From: Linanthus parryae
Lineage: Eukaryota > Streptophyta > Magnoliopsida > Ericales > Polemoniaceae
DNA: 64,000 nt
Reading direction: 5' to 3'
NCBI GenBank assembly: GCA_023055425.1
Contig: JALGPY010000002.1
Coordinates: 48,073,321-48,137,320 of the forward strand
Part shown: positions 14,534 through 25,764 of the stretch, piece by piece
How the letters are laid out: each line of letters starts with the position of its first letter
Position numbering within the stretch: position 1 is the stretch's first letter
Notes under the pieces: generated by a model
Told to the model about the DNA's origin: nothing
Databases searched by the model: none
Seen by the model: the letters and a program-made list of their open reading frames with translations, nothing else
Position numbers and translations under genes: made by a program

Positions 14534-15295
14534 GTTTCGTACTCAGATTTTATGATTACTACGTTTATGGATTCATGATGATTGTCTTAATTCAGCAAGT
14601 TGTATCTGTTATTCTGGTTTGATTATTATCGAATATGCATGATAGGATTGATCACCCAGGATTGCTATAGACCCGAGCTTGTAGGTGAAAACGTCAAGTT
14701 AGGGTTAGGAAGAAAAACCGAGATTTAGTACCTTACCCTGATAGACCGACCAGAGAAAGGGAGATAGGGCTAGCATTGAAAAACGTGAGACCAACTGTTA
14801 GAGAATTTGACCCGGGCCATTCGGACAGGTTAGAAACCCTAACAGGATTAGATCGAGACTGCAGACTTAGGCAGCTTAACAAGAATCCGAAAGTCTGCAG
14901 GATCGGGATTACGTGTGGAATCTGAAAAGTCACTGCACAACTGGTACGTTGCACAGATACCGAAACTGCTGAGTGTTTTCATAAACGAACGTAAAACTGA
15001 AATCTGTAGAAACCCTAGGGGATCCTGGAGCCTAGTCTTCATCTATTATCGTTACAACAAAATCAGCTTATTTCAGAAAACGTCACAAAAATATTTACAG
15101 TTTTAAATTCTGTTTTTAGTTTAGTCATTATAATCACAACCTACTCCTCCTGGTTACTACTCTTGGAAAACCGAAACTGACAACGAAAATAAACCCGACA
15201 CAGTCCTCGTGGGAACGATAATCCGAGTCTAATTGCACCCGGTACTACAAGATTCGTACACTTGCGATAGCACGTTAGTTTGCGCATCAAGTTTT

Positions 15296-15313
15296 TGGCG
15301 CCGTTGCCGGGGA
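15296..15313 (+). other. primer binding site of element B (tRNA-Asp)
   Basis: TGGCGCCGTTGCCGGGGA starts six bases after the 5' LTR and is a perfect 18-nt complement of the 3' end of plant tRNA-Asp (acceptor stem plus CCA). Confidence 0.9.
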
Positions 15314-15434
15314 CTTTTAGGGTCTATTTAGTAGTCAGGATTAGTTTTCTGAGTTTTTATTTATTTTCAGTTTTGTTATTTTTCTTTTTATCTCACTGCG
15401 TTTTCGAATCTGCGTTTTCAGGACTGTTTAGTTG

Positions 15435-18400
15435 ATGCCCAGATTGCCTCGCGATTTGGTGACACCACTCGACAACCCGGAAAAGCTGTATACCGCACAG
15501 AACCGCAGAAACCGAGAAAGCAGGATGGCAACCAACGAGAGAGATCCACCCGAGAACACCGCAGCCGGTGGTCAGGAACGAGAGACACGTACCCCAGCCC
15601 AGATGGCGAGGTACATTGAGGAGCTTGTCACAGCGGGACTTGCTGCCCGAAGCAACCAGAGAACATATAACCGATCTGGGAAGGCGTTGGTGGAAAATTT
15701 CGAGGTCCCCACCGGGGGGCATGAGCGAGCCATTGTGGTGCCCGAGATCACTGCAGAGCACTTTGACATCAAACCATCCACCATCCAGACGGTACAAACT
15801 CTCTGCCCGTTTCATGGCAGGGCCGACGAAGACCCGAACGATTTCATCGGGAAATTCGAAGATTACTGCAACAAGGTCAGATACAAGGGGGTAGAAGCAG
15901 AGGCACTCATGTTGATCTTATTTCCGTACTGTCTTTATGGAGTAGCCAAGGACTGGCTCGAATCCCGACCACCCCGATCCATCACCACATGGGAGGAGTG
16001 TGTCGCAGATTTTCTGGCAAAGTTCTATCCCGCCTCCCGAGTCATACAGTTACAGAGTGAAATACTGTCATTCAGACAGAAGATGGGGTAGACGGTAGTG
16101 GACGCATGGGACAGGCTCATGAGATTGGTCAAACGGTGCCCGAACCACGGTTTTGGAGACGCAAAAATCCTGCAGGTTTTCTACCATGCCCTAGACAGGG
16201 AGAACGCCGACAGGATTGACAGAGAGGCCGGGGGTAACTTCTTGTATCACGTGGACAAAGAAGGTGCGTATGACCTGATGAAGCAGTTGGCCAAGCAGGA
16301 CACCCGACTGTTTGACGATCGCAGGATGGCGGCTAGAGCCGAACCTGCAGAGGATGACCGGATAGACAACCTGGCCAAGATCGTTCACGACTTGGTCAAG
16401 AAAGTCTACTCGGACAAGAAGACTGTTGCAGCAGTCGAGGAACCGGATCTGGACACAGCCATTGAGGAGCTAAGGACTGAAGATACCAACTACGTACAGC
16501 AGCAGTGGGACCCGAGCCGGTACCGACCGGGCACGAGAGACCATCCCGGGTTTCGGTACGGAAACCCGAACGCAGCAGTATATGCACCGGGGTTCCAGCA
16601 CAGGCCACCAGCTCAGCAGGCTGCCCCGGCCCAGCAGGCTCAGACAGTCCCGTCAGCACAGCAGTACGACGCTCAGATGAAAGAAATCAAGTCCATGTTC
16701 CAAACTATGGAGTCCCGGTTCAAGCACATGGACACCTTGACGGCAGATATGCAGACAACCAAAACGTCACTGCGCGCTTTGGAAGTACAGGTGGGGCAGT
16801 TAGCACAGCAGCTAACGGAGAGACAGCCAGGAAACTTACCCTCGAACACAGTGAATAATCCACGGGCTCAGATCAATGCTATCTCCACTCGGAGTGGATT
16901 GGCACTGCAGGATCCACCGTATCCCAGCCACGCACGTGCAGAAAATTCGAAAGAAGTAGAACGCAACTTGTCGGGCCAGGATAACAGCACAGTCGATCGC
17001 CCCCAGCCGAAGGGCTCGGTTGAGCAGGATGCAGTGCAGAACGAGACAGGTGCAGAAACTGTACCCGTCTCCAAGGAGGTCCCGTACCCCTTGCGAACAC
17101 GAAAGAGGGATGACAGCAAGGACTACGCCAGGTTTCTCGAGATGTTCAAGCAGCTGCAGATTAACATACCTTTTGCTGAGGCTTTGGCTAAGATGCCCAC
17201 TTACGCCAAATTCCTCAAGGACATCTTGTATGGTAGGAGGCGAATGAGCGATTTCGAGACCATAAACCTGACGGCAGAAGTGAGCAATTGTGTGAAGAAT
17301 GGGCTACCGAGGAAGAGAAAGGATCCTGGCAGTTTCGTCATACCGGTCACCCTAGGTAACGCTTACACAGGAAAGGCTCTGTGTGACCTAGGGGCCAGCA
17401 TCAACCTGATGCCATTAACGATTTTCAAAAGTTTGAAAGTCGGTGAACCCCGACCCACCAGAATCATGCTGCAGATGGCAGACAGGTCCGTAAAACAGGC
17501 CTACGGGGTTATCGAGGACATTCTGGTCAAGGTCGGCGAGCTTATTTTTCCGGCAGATTTCGTCATCCTGGACATGGAGGCAGGGGAGGTACCGCTCATA
17601 CTTGGCAGGCCGTTTTTGGCCACGGGCGAAGCAATGATAAACTGCAAGAGCGGGGAGCTGACCATGCAGATTAACGAGGAAAAAGTCAAATTCAACGTTT
17701 TCAAAAATCTGCAACTGCCAAACTACTACGACCACGAGGACATCTTTGCTATCGATGTTGTGGACGAAGGCTGGGAAAACGAGGAGATGGACCAATTGTG
17801 GGAAGAGATTGACAGCATGTACGGGGAAGAAAAGGAGAAGACTCGGTGCGAGCACGCCATGAGAGCCGAGGACTGGACCACTTTGCACCGGGACGAAGAC
17901 GGCGGGCAAAAGATGATTCTGGTCCCGTCACTCAAGGAGCCACCCGCACTGGAGCTGAAACCGCTCCCGAGCCATCTCAGGTATGCGTATATTGGTGAAA
18001 ATAGTACTCTGCCCGTAATTGTTTTGTCTCGTTTATCTCAGGAACAGGAGCAGAAACTGCTGGAAGTATTGCGAGAGCATAAGGAAGCAATCGCCTGGAC
18101 AATTGCAGATATCAAGGGGATCAGCCCCGCCTACTGCATGCACAAGATCCGAATTGAAGAAGGCAAGAAACCGGTGATTCAGCCCCAGCGGAGACTGAAC
18201 CCGAACATGAAGGACGTTGTGCGGAAAGAGGTCATGAAGTGGCTGGAAGCGGGAATCATCTACCCCATATCGGACAGCACGTGGATCAGCCCGGTCCAGT
18301 GCGTGCCCAAAAAGGGGGGTATTACGGTGGTGCAGAATAATGATCAGGAGCAGATTGCGCAGCGCACCGTTACGGGCTGGCGGATCTGCATGGACTATCG

Positions 18401-20843
18401 GAGGCTAAACGATGCAACATTAAAGGACCACTTCCCGCTGCCATTCATGGACCAGATGCTGGACCGGCTCGCCCATCATGCCTACTACTGTTTTCTGGAC
18501 GGGTATTCCGGGTACAACCAGATTTGCATAGCCCCGGAGGATCAGGAAAAGACGACGTTTACCTGCCCGTACGGTACGTTCGCGTTTCGGCGCATGCCGT
18601 TCGGGCTGTGTAACGCCCCTGCCACGTTTCAGAGATGTATGATGGCAATTTTTTCCGACATGATCGAGAAAAATCTGGAGGTATTCATGGACGACTTTTC
18701 ACTCTTCGGGGACAGTTTCGATGACTGCCTGTTCCATTTGGGCCAGGTTCTGATCCGATGCAAGAAGGCAAATTTGGTGCTCAATTGGGAAAAGTGTCAC
18801 TTTATGGTCACCGAGGGGATCGTGCTGGGTCACAGAATTTCCAGCAAGGGACTCGAGGTGGACAGGGCTAAGATCGAGGTGATAAAGCAGCTTCCATACC
18901 CGACGAACGTAAAGGCGATCAAAAGTTTTCTGGGACATGCAGGATTTTACCGAAGATTCATCAAGGACTTTTCCAAGATCACAAAGCCACTTTGCGCGTT
19001 ACTCGGAAAAGACGTACCCTTTGATTTCGATGCAGCATGTCGGCAAGCTTTTAACCACTTGAAAGAGAAGCTGACCACAGCCCCGGTTATAACCACGCCA
19101 GATTGGTCACTCCCGTTTGAGCTGATGTGTGACGCCAGCGACTATGCAGTCGGGGCAGTTTTGGGACAGCGGAAGGATAAGGTATGCCACGTTATTTATT
19201 ATGCGAGCCGGGTACTCAACGATGCCCAGCTCAACTATGGCACGACAGAAAAGGAACTGCTGGCCGTGGTGTATGCACTGGACAAATTCAGACCCTATTT
19301 GGTCGGGTCAAAAGTTATCGTTTTTACCGACCATAGTGCTCTGAAATACCTGCTGGACAAGAAGGACGCAAAACCGAGACTGTTGAGGTGGGTACTACTG
19401 ATGCAGGAATTCGATGTGGAAATCCGGGACAAGAAGGGTGTTGAGAACGTGGTAGCGGATCACCTATCCAGACTTGAGAACGTGAAGGTGGACCCGGTGC
19501 CGATCAAGGAAAACTTCCCGGACGAACACATCATGGCAGTCAAGATCGGGAGACCATGGTACTATGCCATAGCCAACTACTTGGTAACTGGCACGCTTCC
19601 CGAGGATCTCACCCCGTCGCAGCGGAAAAAGTTCATTGCCGAGAGCCGACAGTATTTCTGGGACGACCCGTACTTGTTCAAACAGGGGGCCGACAACATC
19701 CTGAGAAGGTGTAGCCCGACCCACGAGGCCTGGAACGTGATCCGACACTGCCACTCATCACAGTGTGGGGGTCATTTTGGGGGAACGCGAACAGCGCATA
19801 AAATACTGCAGTCCGGTTTTTTCTGGCCGACAATCTTCAAGGACTGTCACGACTATGTGCAGGGATGCGATAGGTGCCAGAGGACAGGAAACACGTCACA
19901 CCGGGACGAGATGCCGATGACCGTGTGGCAGGAGGTAGAGCCATTTGATGTATGGGGGATTGACTTCATGGGTCCGTTCCCGTCTTCGATGGGGAATCTT
20001 TACATTCTGCTGGCAGTAGATTATGTGACAAAGTGGATCGAGGCGATCGCGTGTCAGAAAAACGATGCAGCTACCGTTGAGCGTTTTCTGAAACGCAACG
20101 TTTTCACTCGTTTCGGGACTCCCAGGGCAATGATCAGCGACGAGGGCTCTCACTTCATCAATCGAGTTTTTGCGAAAGTTCTGAAACAGTACGGCGTGTC
20201 AGTTCATAAAGTCTCGTTACCTTACCATCCGCAGACGAACGGGCAAGCCGAGGTGTCGAATCGAGAGATCAAGAGCATACTCGAGAAAACAGTGAATCTC
20301 GGCCGAAAGGATTGGTCAGTCAGACTAGACGATGCGCTTTGGGCCTACAGGACAGCTTTCAAAACACCGCTGGGAATGTCACCATACCAGCTCGTTTTTG
20401 GGAAAGCGTGCCACTTACCGGTGGAACTGGAGCATAAGGCGTATTGGGCCATCAAACTGCTGAACTTGGACCAGAACCTAGCAGGGGATAAGAGGAAGAT
20501 GGCACTGCTGGAATTGGAAGAATTCCGCAGAACGGCTTTCGAGAGCGCCAAAATTTACAAAGAGAAGACAAAGAAGTGGCATGATCATCGTATCACGCCA
20601 AAGCAGTTTAACGAAGGCGACAAAGTGCTTCTCTACAATACCCGGATGCGGTTCTTTCCGGGGAAGCTGAGGTCTCGTTGGTCGGGACCGTTCATCATCA
20701 AGCAGATTTTTGCTTGGGGGGCATTCGAGCTGGAAAATCCAAAAGACAACTCCAGTTTCAGGGTGAACGGGAACCGGATCAAGCCGTATCTCGAGACCGC
20801 CGAAGTCGCCAAAATAGACCCGGTCTATTTTGATGACCCGTAA
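15435..20843 (+). pseudogene. gag-pol: element B gag-pol polyprotein with one in-frame stop
   Basis: Start at ATG 15435, 12 bases after a CAG that looks like a splice acceptor; C has the same arrangement. The frame runs 1,802 codons but has TAG at 16089-16091 (codon 219), inside the gag domain (FPYCLYGVAKDWLES before it, [19 protein letters not shown] after). Then come a Pro/Gln-rich linker; aspartic protease [11 protein letters not shown] at about codon 651 with [10 protein letters not shown] with [11 protein letters not shown] and the FMDD catalytic box at codons 1084-1087; RNase H ([33 protein letters not shown]); integrase with an HHCC zinc finger, core Asp near 1510, SDEGSHF, a [12 protein letters not shown]lu, and a C-terminal GPF module near 1750. 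No CCHC knuckle is evident in gag. The single stop probably blocks normal expression unless it is read through. Everything else looks intact. Confidence 0.93.
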
Positions 20844-20845
20844 AA

Positions 20846-20904
20846 GGTAACAAGGTCGGGCCGTCGACCGTAAATCACAAGGCGCTGTTTGGGAGGCAAC
20901 CCAA
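20846..20904 (+). promoter_or_regulatory. conserved 59-nt double stem-loop block after pol, element B
   Basis: Begins 2 bases after the pol stop. Stem 1: GGTCG (20854-20858) with CGACC (20865-20869). Stem 2: TTTGGG (20888-20893) with CCCAAA (20900-20905), loop AGGCAA. About 52 of 59 positions match the block after the gag-protease stop of C (38124-38182), although the flanking sequence does not align. Function unknown. Confidence 0.7.
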
Positions 20905-20905
20905 A

Positions 20906-21963
20906 ATTTATCGTTTATTTAGTTAGTCTTATTAGTTATTACGTTAGTATGTCAGTTCTGAATTTTCGAGAGAAGCGAGATGAGCGGGTTTTTAACGTTG
21001 AATTTGAAAGTGTGCAGAAACAGAATCATCCAAAACAGCCAAGATCAGGAAAGCAGGGGGAGAGAGAAACTTTGAAAAAAAAAAAAAAAAAAAAAAATTG
21101 CATTTTTGCCCTCGGGTTGCGTATATACGCAGCCCCTGCGTATATACGCAACCCGTGGGGCAAGGTTGCAATTTTTTTTCGTTTTTTGGTTGATTTCTGG
21201 TTGGGTATATACGCGGTACTGCGTATATATGTAAACAGGAAAAAAAAAAAAAAAAAAATCGAAATTTTTTCAAAACCCCGGGGGTATTTTGGTCTTTTTG
21301 ACCTTTTTAGGGTTTAAATGAGAGAGGGGGCCGGCCACACCATTGTTGGCACCTCTCTTTCTCTCTCTACCTCCATTTGCTCTCACTTGAAGAACACATT
21401 TTTTGACTCGGACCTCCAAATCAAATTCCGGGCACATTTCTGGAATCCTCTCGTCGCAAGGAGCAAGATTCATCCATCCAAATCCAGAAACAAGTGAAAA
21501 TCGAGAGAGCAAGTTCCATCAAAAAGTGAGGTGTTCTTGAAGAAAAGTGCAGATTCGGAGGTGTTAGAGCAAGAACTTGCAAAATCCGTAGAAGGGAACG
21601 TGAACGAGGAGATCGAGGGCTTCGATTTGGTGGGCTCGGAATTCAATTCCGGGCAGTTCACTTTTCCGGCGACTTTTCCGGCGACCACCGGCGGTTTTCC
21701 GGCGACTTTCCGGGCAGAATCTCCGGTCTTCACCCCTGTTTAGGGAAGGTCGAAAATCTCATCCCTCGCTTTATTTTCCGTTTTGGCACGGCCCGTAGCC
21801 GGGCCCGTTATTTTTCGGTAATTTTGCATTTGGAGCGGCACTTGCCGTGTGGACCTCTGGTAGATCTTAGGTGGACTACCTATTGCGACACACTATTTTT
21901 GTGCACGTTTCACGTTTTGCTCTATTTCCCGAGTCGACACGTTTTTCGAGAAATTAGGCTGTT
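20906..21963 (+). other. pol to env-position ORF spacer of element B
   Basis: About 1 kb without a gene. It contains poly-A (21075-21097), a second palindrome cluster (21118-21233), another A tract (21240-21258), a block GGGGTATTTTGGTCTTTTTG (21281-21300) that is conserved in C, then a C/T-rich leader-like stretch. In C the matching block lies 675 bp before the env-position ATG; here it is 683 bp before. The organisation resembles a core promoter followed by a long leader. Confidence 0.6.
21118..21233 (+). repeat. internal palindrome cluster of element B, upstream of the env-position ORF
   Basis: Two perfect TGCGTATATACGCA copies (21118-21131, 21137-21150, again 19 bp apart) and two degenerate copies (21202-21215, 21220-21233). 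This is the same word as in U3. Confidence 0.88.
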
Positions 21964-23820
21964 ATGGAGTTTCATGTGCCCCTCTTAGACCATAACCGTG
22001 ATGACATCCCTACGGATTATGAGCCGGAAGAGCTCACCCCTTTGCTATTTGACAGTTTTAGGTTCGTTAGCTATCAAGCCCAATTTTACTTTATGACGGC
22101 GACCAAAATGACTCATAGCATTCCCGTAGACTACAAGTTTGAGGTCGACCATACTTACATGCCGCCAGAGATGGCCGCCTATGCGAGTCGACCGGACATT
22201 TTCGGGACGTCCCTAGCGGGGTTCCCGGACTTGTCCGATACTGACTTGGTGCGTGAGTTCTACGCGAACCTCATGTGCAGGGGGGAGGGGGAAGCCAATG
22301 GGGATGTCCGTTGGGTCTATATGAGGCGTACGTTTATTTTGCTCACAGCGGATACCATCCGCCAAGCGTATCAGATTCCGATGCGCCACATCTCGTGCTC
22401 ATATGCCGAGTGTGCTGACTACCCGCCGAGCGATGCTGAGCTGATGCGGGTTGTGACTGGGGGGCACCCGGGGGCCCATTTCGAGAGAGAGGGGCCGGGC
22501 GAGATAGGCAAGAAATTGCATTCTCGTTTTGTTACCGGCCCGCCACGGTGGTGGGCCGCGTGGGTAGTGAACAGGGTTGTAGGTATTAAACACTTCACCT
22601 ACCTTGACTTCGAGTATGTACTCTTAGTCTATTGCCTTGTGCTGGGACGAGACGTGGACATTCCTCGTCGTATTTGGGTGTATATGATGGAGCGGAACTG
22701 CACCGGTAGCAAGAAGGGATTGGGGTACGCCAACCTCATTGCCAAACTTGCACGGGAGTACGAGGTTCCGATGCCAGATTTACAGGGTGACTTAGCGCCT
22801 CCTTTGCTCCGGCCTTATAGGAAGCTTATTAGTCGTCACCCGGGCCCGCCTCCTCCAGTTGTTGACCTCGATGAGGATGATGACTTTATGGAGGAGGACC
22901 CGGCACCTGCCCCTGCCCCTGCCCCTAGGAGGAGATCGACTCAGGAGCGACCAGTCAGTCGCCAGGCATCGGCCGGACTCCGGCGATGCCGTACTTCTCG
23001 AGAGAGCGAGCGCCCCGAGTCGAGTAGGCAGGGGACTGAGAGGAATGCCCAGCCTCAGCCTGCCCATGAGAGAGAGAGCCCGGTCCCACGGGCTAACCCG
23101 GTCCCACGAGCTAGACCGGCCCCGCCCCGTAGACTGCCCCGAGTGGATGAGAGATTTGAGGGCTGTAGGGGTGGACGCAAGTCCATTGGAGAGAAGGTGT
23201 TAGAGGGAGTGGGCAAGATCTGGAGAGCGGTGACGCATGTCCGCCGGACTCAGCGGAAGGTCACCAAGGACACCCAGGCTGCCCTTGCGAGTATTCGAGA
23301 GGAGCAGCGGGATGCGGCTCGGCACGCAGGCCGAGACCCGCCACTCCCGCTGTATTTTCCACCCACCTACTCCAGTAGCTTTACCGAGGGATGGTCGGAT
23401 GACGGGGACTCTAGCGAGTACACGTCTGCTCCGCCACCCCCGACCCAGCCACCACCACCGACTCAGCCATCACCGCCACCTGCCAGACAGGAGAGACGGC
23501 AGCCTGGGACACGATCCCGGCAGCCTACGGGTCGTCAGGCTGGGACCCGTACCCGACAGACTGGGACCCGTACCCAGCAGACTGGGACCCGTACCCAGCA
23601 GACTGGGGCCCGTTCTCACCAGCAGTCCAGTGGCAGGACGACTTTGCGGTCCCAGCCACCTAGCAGTTGGACTGGATCCGAGTCGCAGTCCTCGGATTAC
23701 CGGCCCCGTACACGGGCGCGCCAGCCGGTTTTTAGGACTGATTCAGAGAGCAGCTCACCGGGTAGCATATCCGGTACGTCCGAGACCGGGTCCGACCCGA
23801 CATTTTTTCCGGACGAGTGA
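21964..23820 (+). CDS. element B env-position ORF (putative plant transposon protein type), 618 aa
   Basis: Open from ATG 21964 to TGA. The N-terminal ~300 residues are folded-like and match the C protein in order: FDSFRFVSYQA near residue 30, DLVREFYANLM and VYMRRTFILLTADTIRQAY around 95-135, RWWAAWVVNRVVGIKHFTY, RDVDIPRRIWVYM, then KGLGYANLIAKLAREYEV. The remainder is disordered: Pro/Arg-rich, with 21-bp repeats encoding QTGTRTQ around 23540-23620 and a Pro/Thr run. There is no signal peptide, transmembrane helix or cleavage site of an envelope protein, so its env label would be positional only. Plant databases hold similar proteins as putative plant transposon protein. The function is unknown. 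The overlapping 251-codon frame at 23237-23992 is a shadow. Confidence 0.85.
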   Translation: MEFHVPLLDHNRDDIPTDYEPEELTPLLFDSFRFVSYQAQFYFMTATKMTHSIPVDYKFEVDHTYMPPEMAAYASRPDIFGTSLAGFPDLSDTDLVREFYANLMCRGEGEANGDVRWVYMRRTFILLTADTIRQAYQIPMRHISCSYAECADYPPSDAELMRVVTGGHPGAHFEREGPGEIGKKLHSRFVTGPPRWWAAWVVNRVVGIKHFTYLDFEYVLLVYCLVLGRDVDIPRRIWVYMMERNCTGSKKGLGYANLIAKLAREYEVPMPDLQGDLAPPLLRPYRKLISRHPGPPPPVVDLDEDDDFMEEDPAPAPAPAPRRRSTQERPVSRQASAGLRRCRTSRESERPESSRQGTERNAQPQPAHERESPVPRANPVPRARPAPPRRLPRVDERFEGCRGGRKSIGEKVLEGVGKIWRAVTHVRRTQRKVTKDTQAALASIREEQRDAARHAGRDPPLPLYFPPTYSSSFTEGWSDDGDSSEYTSAPPPPTQPPPPTQPSPPPARQERRQPGTRSRQPTGRQAGTRTRQTGTRTQQTGTRTQQTGARSHQQSSGRTTLRSQPPSSWTGSESQSSDYRPRTRARQPVFRTDSESSSPGSISGTSETGSDPTFFPDE

Positions 23821-25764
23821 GTGCCATGAGGGCATGCCACCTCTTAGTTGGGGGGTGGTAGTCGTGTCTGCATTAACCCGGTCTGCATGTTTTTTCGTAT
23901 TTATTTTTATTTTTATTTTTATTTTTGAGTCAGCATATTTTCTTTATTTGAGTCAGCCCACCATAATCATTCTAGCCATGCATTGTATATAATTTAAAAA
24001 AAAAAAAAAATGGAAAAATTGAAAAAATTAAAAATTTTTTTATGCTGCTGATTGGGTATATACGCAGGACCTGCGTATATACGCAAACAGCAAGTATAAA
24101 TTATTTTTCAAAAAAAAAGTTTAAAATCAGAAAATTTTGAGAAAGGGCAATCGAGATAACGAAAACAGTGAAGAAATTGAGTTTGAATCTTTTGAGAGAA
24201 AATAAAACTTGCACCGAGGTAGAGTAGATAGGTGAGAGCCAGTGACCTTTGGAATCCGCAAGTAGTGATCGACTGAGCGAAAAATCCGACTAGTTGCTAC
24301 ACCGCCGTCACATAGGTAGTCGACAACCCGCCCACGGGCGCCGTCACGGTCATCGCATTTTTCGGTGGAGTGACTGGCTATCAAGGGACCTCACGTCCTG
24401 TTTCTTACCCTAGGTCCAACTAGTCAACCCGTTTGAAGCCATTTACCCTCTTTCTTCGTAGCCACTTTAGCCTAGGCAGCCTTCTTTGAGACCTCATCAG
24501 TCGATAGTTGGCTATTCTACGTGTTATGACGGAGGGAGTGAGTAGGGGACAGGTTTTAGATAGGGGAGCTTCATGAGATATCAGTTTTGGACAGTTTCGG
24601 TTTTGACACGTTTTTTGAGGGAAGGACAGGGTGAGTGAGAGGCGACAGTGCATTAGTTTGCGGAGGTGGATCACTTCACTACATAGTGACCACAGGAGGA
24701 GTTAGTCGCGTGCGAGCATCTTTTCGCACAAACCGGGGTTCCGGGGGGGTTGTAGGGTCAATTGGTGGTTGTGCCGTTTTTCTACATCTTTGGTGATGAG
24801 GAGGTTCGGTGGGACTGCACGGTATTATTTCGACTACAGGATCAGCGCTTCAGGATTAGTGTGGGGGTACTTCACATGAGGACATTTTACGTACCCACGA
24901 CAGAGATTTATTTTCACTCACTCAGCTTTAGTCAGTTTAGCATTGTTGATATTCGTGTGCGTATGTATATATAGTTGTGAAAAAAAAGAAAAAAAAAAGA
25001 AAAAAAAAAAAAAACAAAAAGAAAAAAAAAAAGGAAGAAAAAGAAAAAAAAAAAGAAAAATTATTATGATCTAGTTTTTAGTTTGTTTTGTGTTTTTGTT
25101 GTTTAAATAAAAAGCTGAGTGAGTGGCACAATTTTCGAGACGTTTTGCACCGCTTCACATTTGTGGCCGCGAGCACGGCAGAGACACACCGGGGGACAGG
25201 AGAATTGGGACAGCAGGAACTTAGGTGTTTCGGGCAGTTTTTCGGGATCTCGGTGAGGGGTGTGAGTTTGGTAAATTGTGAGAATGTCATAACATGTAGG
25301 ATTATGCCGTACCTTGATACTTATATTTATCCTACCTGTTTAGACATAGATCCTTTCGGAAACAGCTCGGATGGTAAGTTAGCTAGGGATTTGCTCAGTT
25401 TGATAACCAAAGTAATAGTACTTCGGTTCAGTGCTTTAATCCACCATATAAATCTGTTCAGACTTACCGATCGCTTGCAGGGAAGTAAATTCTGAAAAGG
25501 ATGAGATCACGAGGACACACTGTTTCTGTTTTTGAGGTTGCCCGATCTCGCCAAAAATATTTTTGTCACTAGTCTGTTTTGAGTCATTTGAGTCTGTGTA
25601 TATTCTATCTGCGTCAGTTTTTCTATCGAGTCGTCCGGTTGAAAGGTTCGGGTCGAAAGTGTATGCAACGGTAGGGTATGTGCAGAGTCAGTCACGAGGA
25701 CAGAACTGCAGGACTAGAGTTGGCAGGATTGCTCGGGACGAGCAATGTTTAGTGCGGGGGTATT
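23821..25764 (+). other. 3' untranslated region of element B
   Basis: About 1.9 kb with no gene. Contents: one degenerate and one perfect palindrome (24053-24066, 24072-24085); three short blocks conserved with C at 24139-24152, 24313-24332 and 25538-25556; a long A-rich tract (about 24977-25070); and a hairpin and polypurine tract at its end. Confidence 0.6.
25728..25764 (+). promoter_or_regulatory. hairpin plus polypurine tract before element B 3' LTR
   Basis: ATTGCTCG (25728-25735) pairs with CGAGCAAT (25739-25746) around GGA. The polypurine tract GTGCGGGGG ends at 25760, four bases before the LTR. C has the same hairpin and tract spacing at 43385-43421. Confidence 0.75.

Larger units (their letters stand above)
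13688..15289 (+). repeat. element B 5' LTR
   Basis: 1,602 bp, TGATAAC...GCATCA. In order it holds a terminal hairpin (13689-13712), a U3 box GATATGATCGCGGGT (13858-13872), five perfect 14-bp palindromes (14105-14228), TATTTAAA (14310-14317) and a 9-bp stem-loop (14511-14533) in the transcribed part. Several overlapping open frames here are products of the palindromes and are not genes. Confidence 0.93.

Noticed and set aside
21964..23820. Calling the element B downstream ORF a retroviral envelope
   Set aside because: No signal peptide, transmembrane helix or cleavage motif is visible; only the position is env-like.
23237..23992. 251-codon Arg/His-rich frame overlapping the B env-position ORF
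   Set aside because: A +1-frame shadow of the Pro/Arg-rich tail; no start context or domain.
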